Shown in pieces: positions 20,994-21,919 of a stretch of DNA of 21,919 bases. The first letter of the stretch is position 1. Each line of letters opens with the position of its first letter. The translations under genes were made by a program, and so were the position numbers. Source of the DNA: a virus; the IMG/VR virus record IMGVR_UViG_3300027127_000207, positions 1 through 21,919 of that record. The stretch is one strand, 5' to 3'. The notes under the pieces were generated by a model. The model did no database searches. It was not told the origin of the DNA and worked only from the letters and a program-made list of their open reading frames with translations.

Positions 20994-21919
20994 GGACTAT
21001 GTGCCTCAGAATGCCATATCAAAAAAGAACGGAATACGCTCTTGGAAGTACGGGTATAATGAGCAGTACGATATGGTGGTCATCTCCAAGACAGGACAAA
21101 TTGGAGAGATTATCAATATCGCAGGGCTGATTATTGCCCTACCTCTTGCACCAAAAGAGTGTCTTCAAAGACACTCCACCAAGAGTGAACAATATTGGGA
21201 AAGGTTTGACCTACCCAAAGAGCTTGGCAAAATTCAATCTATCTTTCAATGGAACGAAATGCCTACTGAGTTTAAGGACAGATGGGTGGACTATATTGAG
21301 GATGAGTTTAACCGTAGGGAGAATGGCTTTTGGTTTATGAACAATGGGGTTCCCACTTATGTACCCGGGTCTCACTACATGTACTTACAATGGTCAAGTA
21401 TTGATATAGGGTACCCTGACTTCAGGGAGGCGAACAGAATATTTTACATTTTTTGGGAGGCATGCAAGGCTGACCCTCGTAGCTTCGGGATGATATATCT
21501 GAAGATAAGACGTTCAGGGTTTTCCTTTATGTCTTCGTCAGAGTGCGTGAACATAGCCACGCTTGCCCGTGACTCAAGGGTTGGTATCCTGTCTAAGACG
21601 GGTGCTGATGCCAAGAAAATGTTCACAGATAAGGTTGTCCCTATCAATAGCAGGCTTCCGTTCTTTTTTCGTCCAATTATGGATGGTATGGACAAGCCTA
21701 AGACCGAGCTTGCTTATCGAGTACCTGCTTCAAAGATTACCAAGAAGAATATGAGCAACGCTTCAGAGAGTGAAGTAGACGGATTGGACACCACAATAGA
21801 TTGGAAGAATACAGAAGATAACTCGTATGACGGTGAAAAGCTTTTGTTTCTTGCGCACGATGAGAGCGCAAAGTGGCTGAAGCCAAATAATATCCTGAAT
21901 AATTGGAGGGTAACCAAGA
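20962..21919 (+). CDS. terL: terminase large subunit, N-terminal part (cut by window end)
   Basis: At least 319 codons of the ATP-driven packaging motor are present; the nuclease half is beyond the window. Conserved segments include FQWNEMPTEFKDRWVDYIED, ENGFWFMNNGVPTYVPGSHY, YPDFREANRIFYIFWEACKA, then a divergent Walker A, KIRRSGFSF (21502-21528), and a Walker B, LLFLAHDES, with Asp and Glu at 21859-21864. There is also a FFFRPIMDGMDKPKTEL stretch, which I recall from marine phage terminases. There is no ATG between the upstream in-frame TAA (20935) and Asp-rich residues; TTG at 20962 is my choice, ATA at 20938 or 20947 and GTG at 21001 are alternatives. The first ATG, at 21073, would cut conserved sequence. 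Confidence 0.85.
   Translation, partial: MQNEGLYRVVKDYVPQNAISKKNGIRSWKYGYNEQYDMVVISKTGQIGEIINIAGLIIALPLAPKECLQRHSTKSEQYWERFDLPKELGKIQSIFQWNEMPTEFKDRWVDYIEDEFNRRENGFWFMNNGVPTYVPGSHYMYLQWSSIDIGYPDFREANRIFYIFWEACKADPRSFGMIYLKIRRSGFSFMSSSECVNIATLARDSRVGILSKTGADAKKMFTDKVVPINSRLPFFFRPIMDGMDKPKTELAYRVPASKITKKNMSNASESEVDGLDTTIDWKNTEDNSYDGEKLLFLAHDESAKWLKPNNILNNWRVTK

Overview
The window is a contiguous piece of a tailed double-stranded DNA phage (or prophage) genome, most likely infecting a member of the Bacteroidota. Three things point to the phage: a large terminase gene running off the right end, a peptidoglycan-cutting M15 endolysin next to a holin-like membrane protein, and about 13 kb of repeat-rich tail fibre and receptor-binding genes, one ending in a self-cleaving endosialidase-type chaperone. 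The host guess rests on promoters of the Bacteroidota type (TAnnTTTG -7 boxes, one with a TTTG -33 box 19 bases upstream), on near absence of Shine-Dalgarno sequences, and on fibre repeats (LTINGTxYDLSA, GIGTSSPxxKLDVNG, YANNAAAL...GVVH) that I associate with Bacteroidota phages. Small conserved proteins between 3.2 and 5.3 kb resemble families I remember from uncultured aquatic phages; this is from memory, not a search.

Layout. (1) 1-2179: tail end of an unknown gene, then a chaperonin cassette, groEL - zinc ribbon - groES, under its own promoter and a 5' hairpin. (2) 2145-2606: the only minus-strand gene, a winged-helix protein whose promoter overlaps the plus-strand promoter of the next operon. 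(3) 2636-5267: a chain of small basic, cysteine-bearing, membrane or structural proteins, nearly all overlapping by one to fifty bases. (4) 5264-6180: lysis genes (M15 peptidase and two-span holin-like protein; a coiled-coil/TM protein at 4855 probably belongs with them). (5) 6180-19425: host-recognition module: a 1940-aa fibre, a 1639-aa fibre with C-terminal S74 chaperone, a LamG-like protein, a small membrane protein, a DUF7936-like protein, a cysteine-rich adhesin and a 78-aa mini-fibre. (6) 19423-21919: a new promoter, then a conserved small protein, a double GroES-like protein, a 2-oxoglutarate/Fe(II) oxygenase, a probable small terminase protein and the large terminase (cut by the window end).

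How it fits together. From 2636 onward the genes are all on the plus strand and coupled by stop/start overlaps, so this is a late (morphogenesis, lysis, adsorption, packaging) region. The phage brings its own GroEL with intact ATPase aspartates and a short GroES, presumably to fold its capsid or its very long fibres. A second protein that looks like two GroES folds in tandem, beside an oxygenase and the terminase, is the most unusual element. No tRNA, CRISPR array, integrase or insertion sequence was seen, and no stretch over 300 bases lacks a gene.
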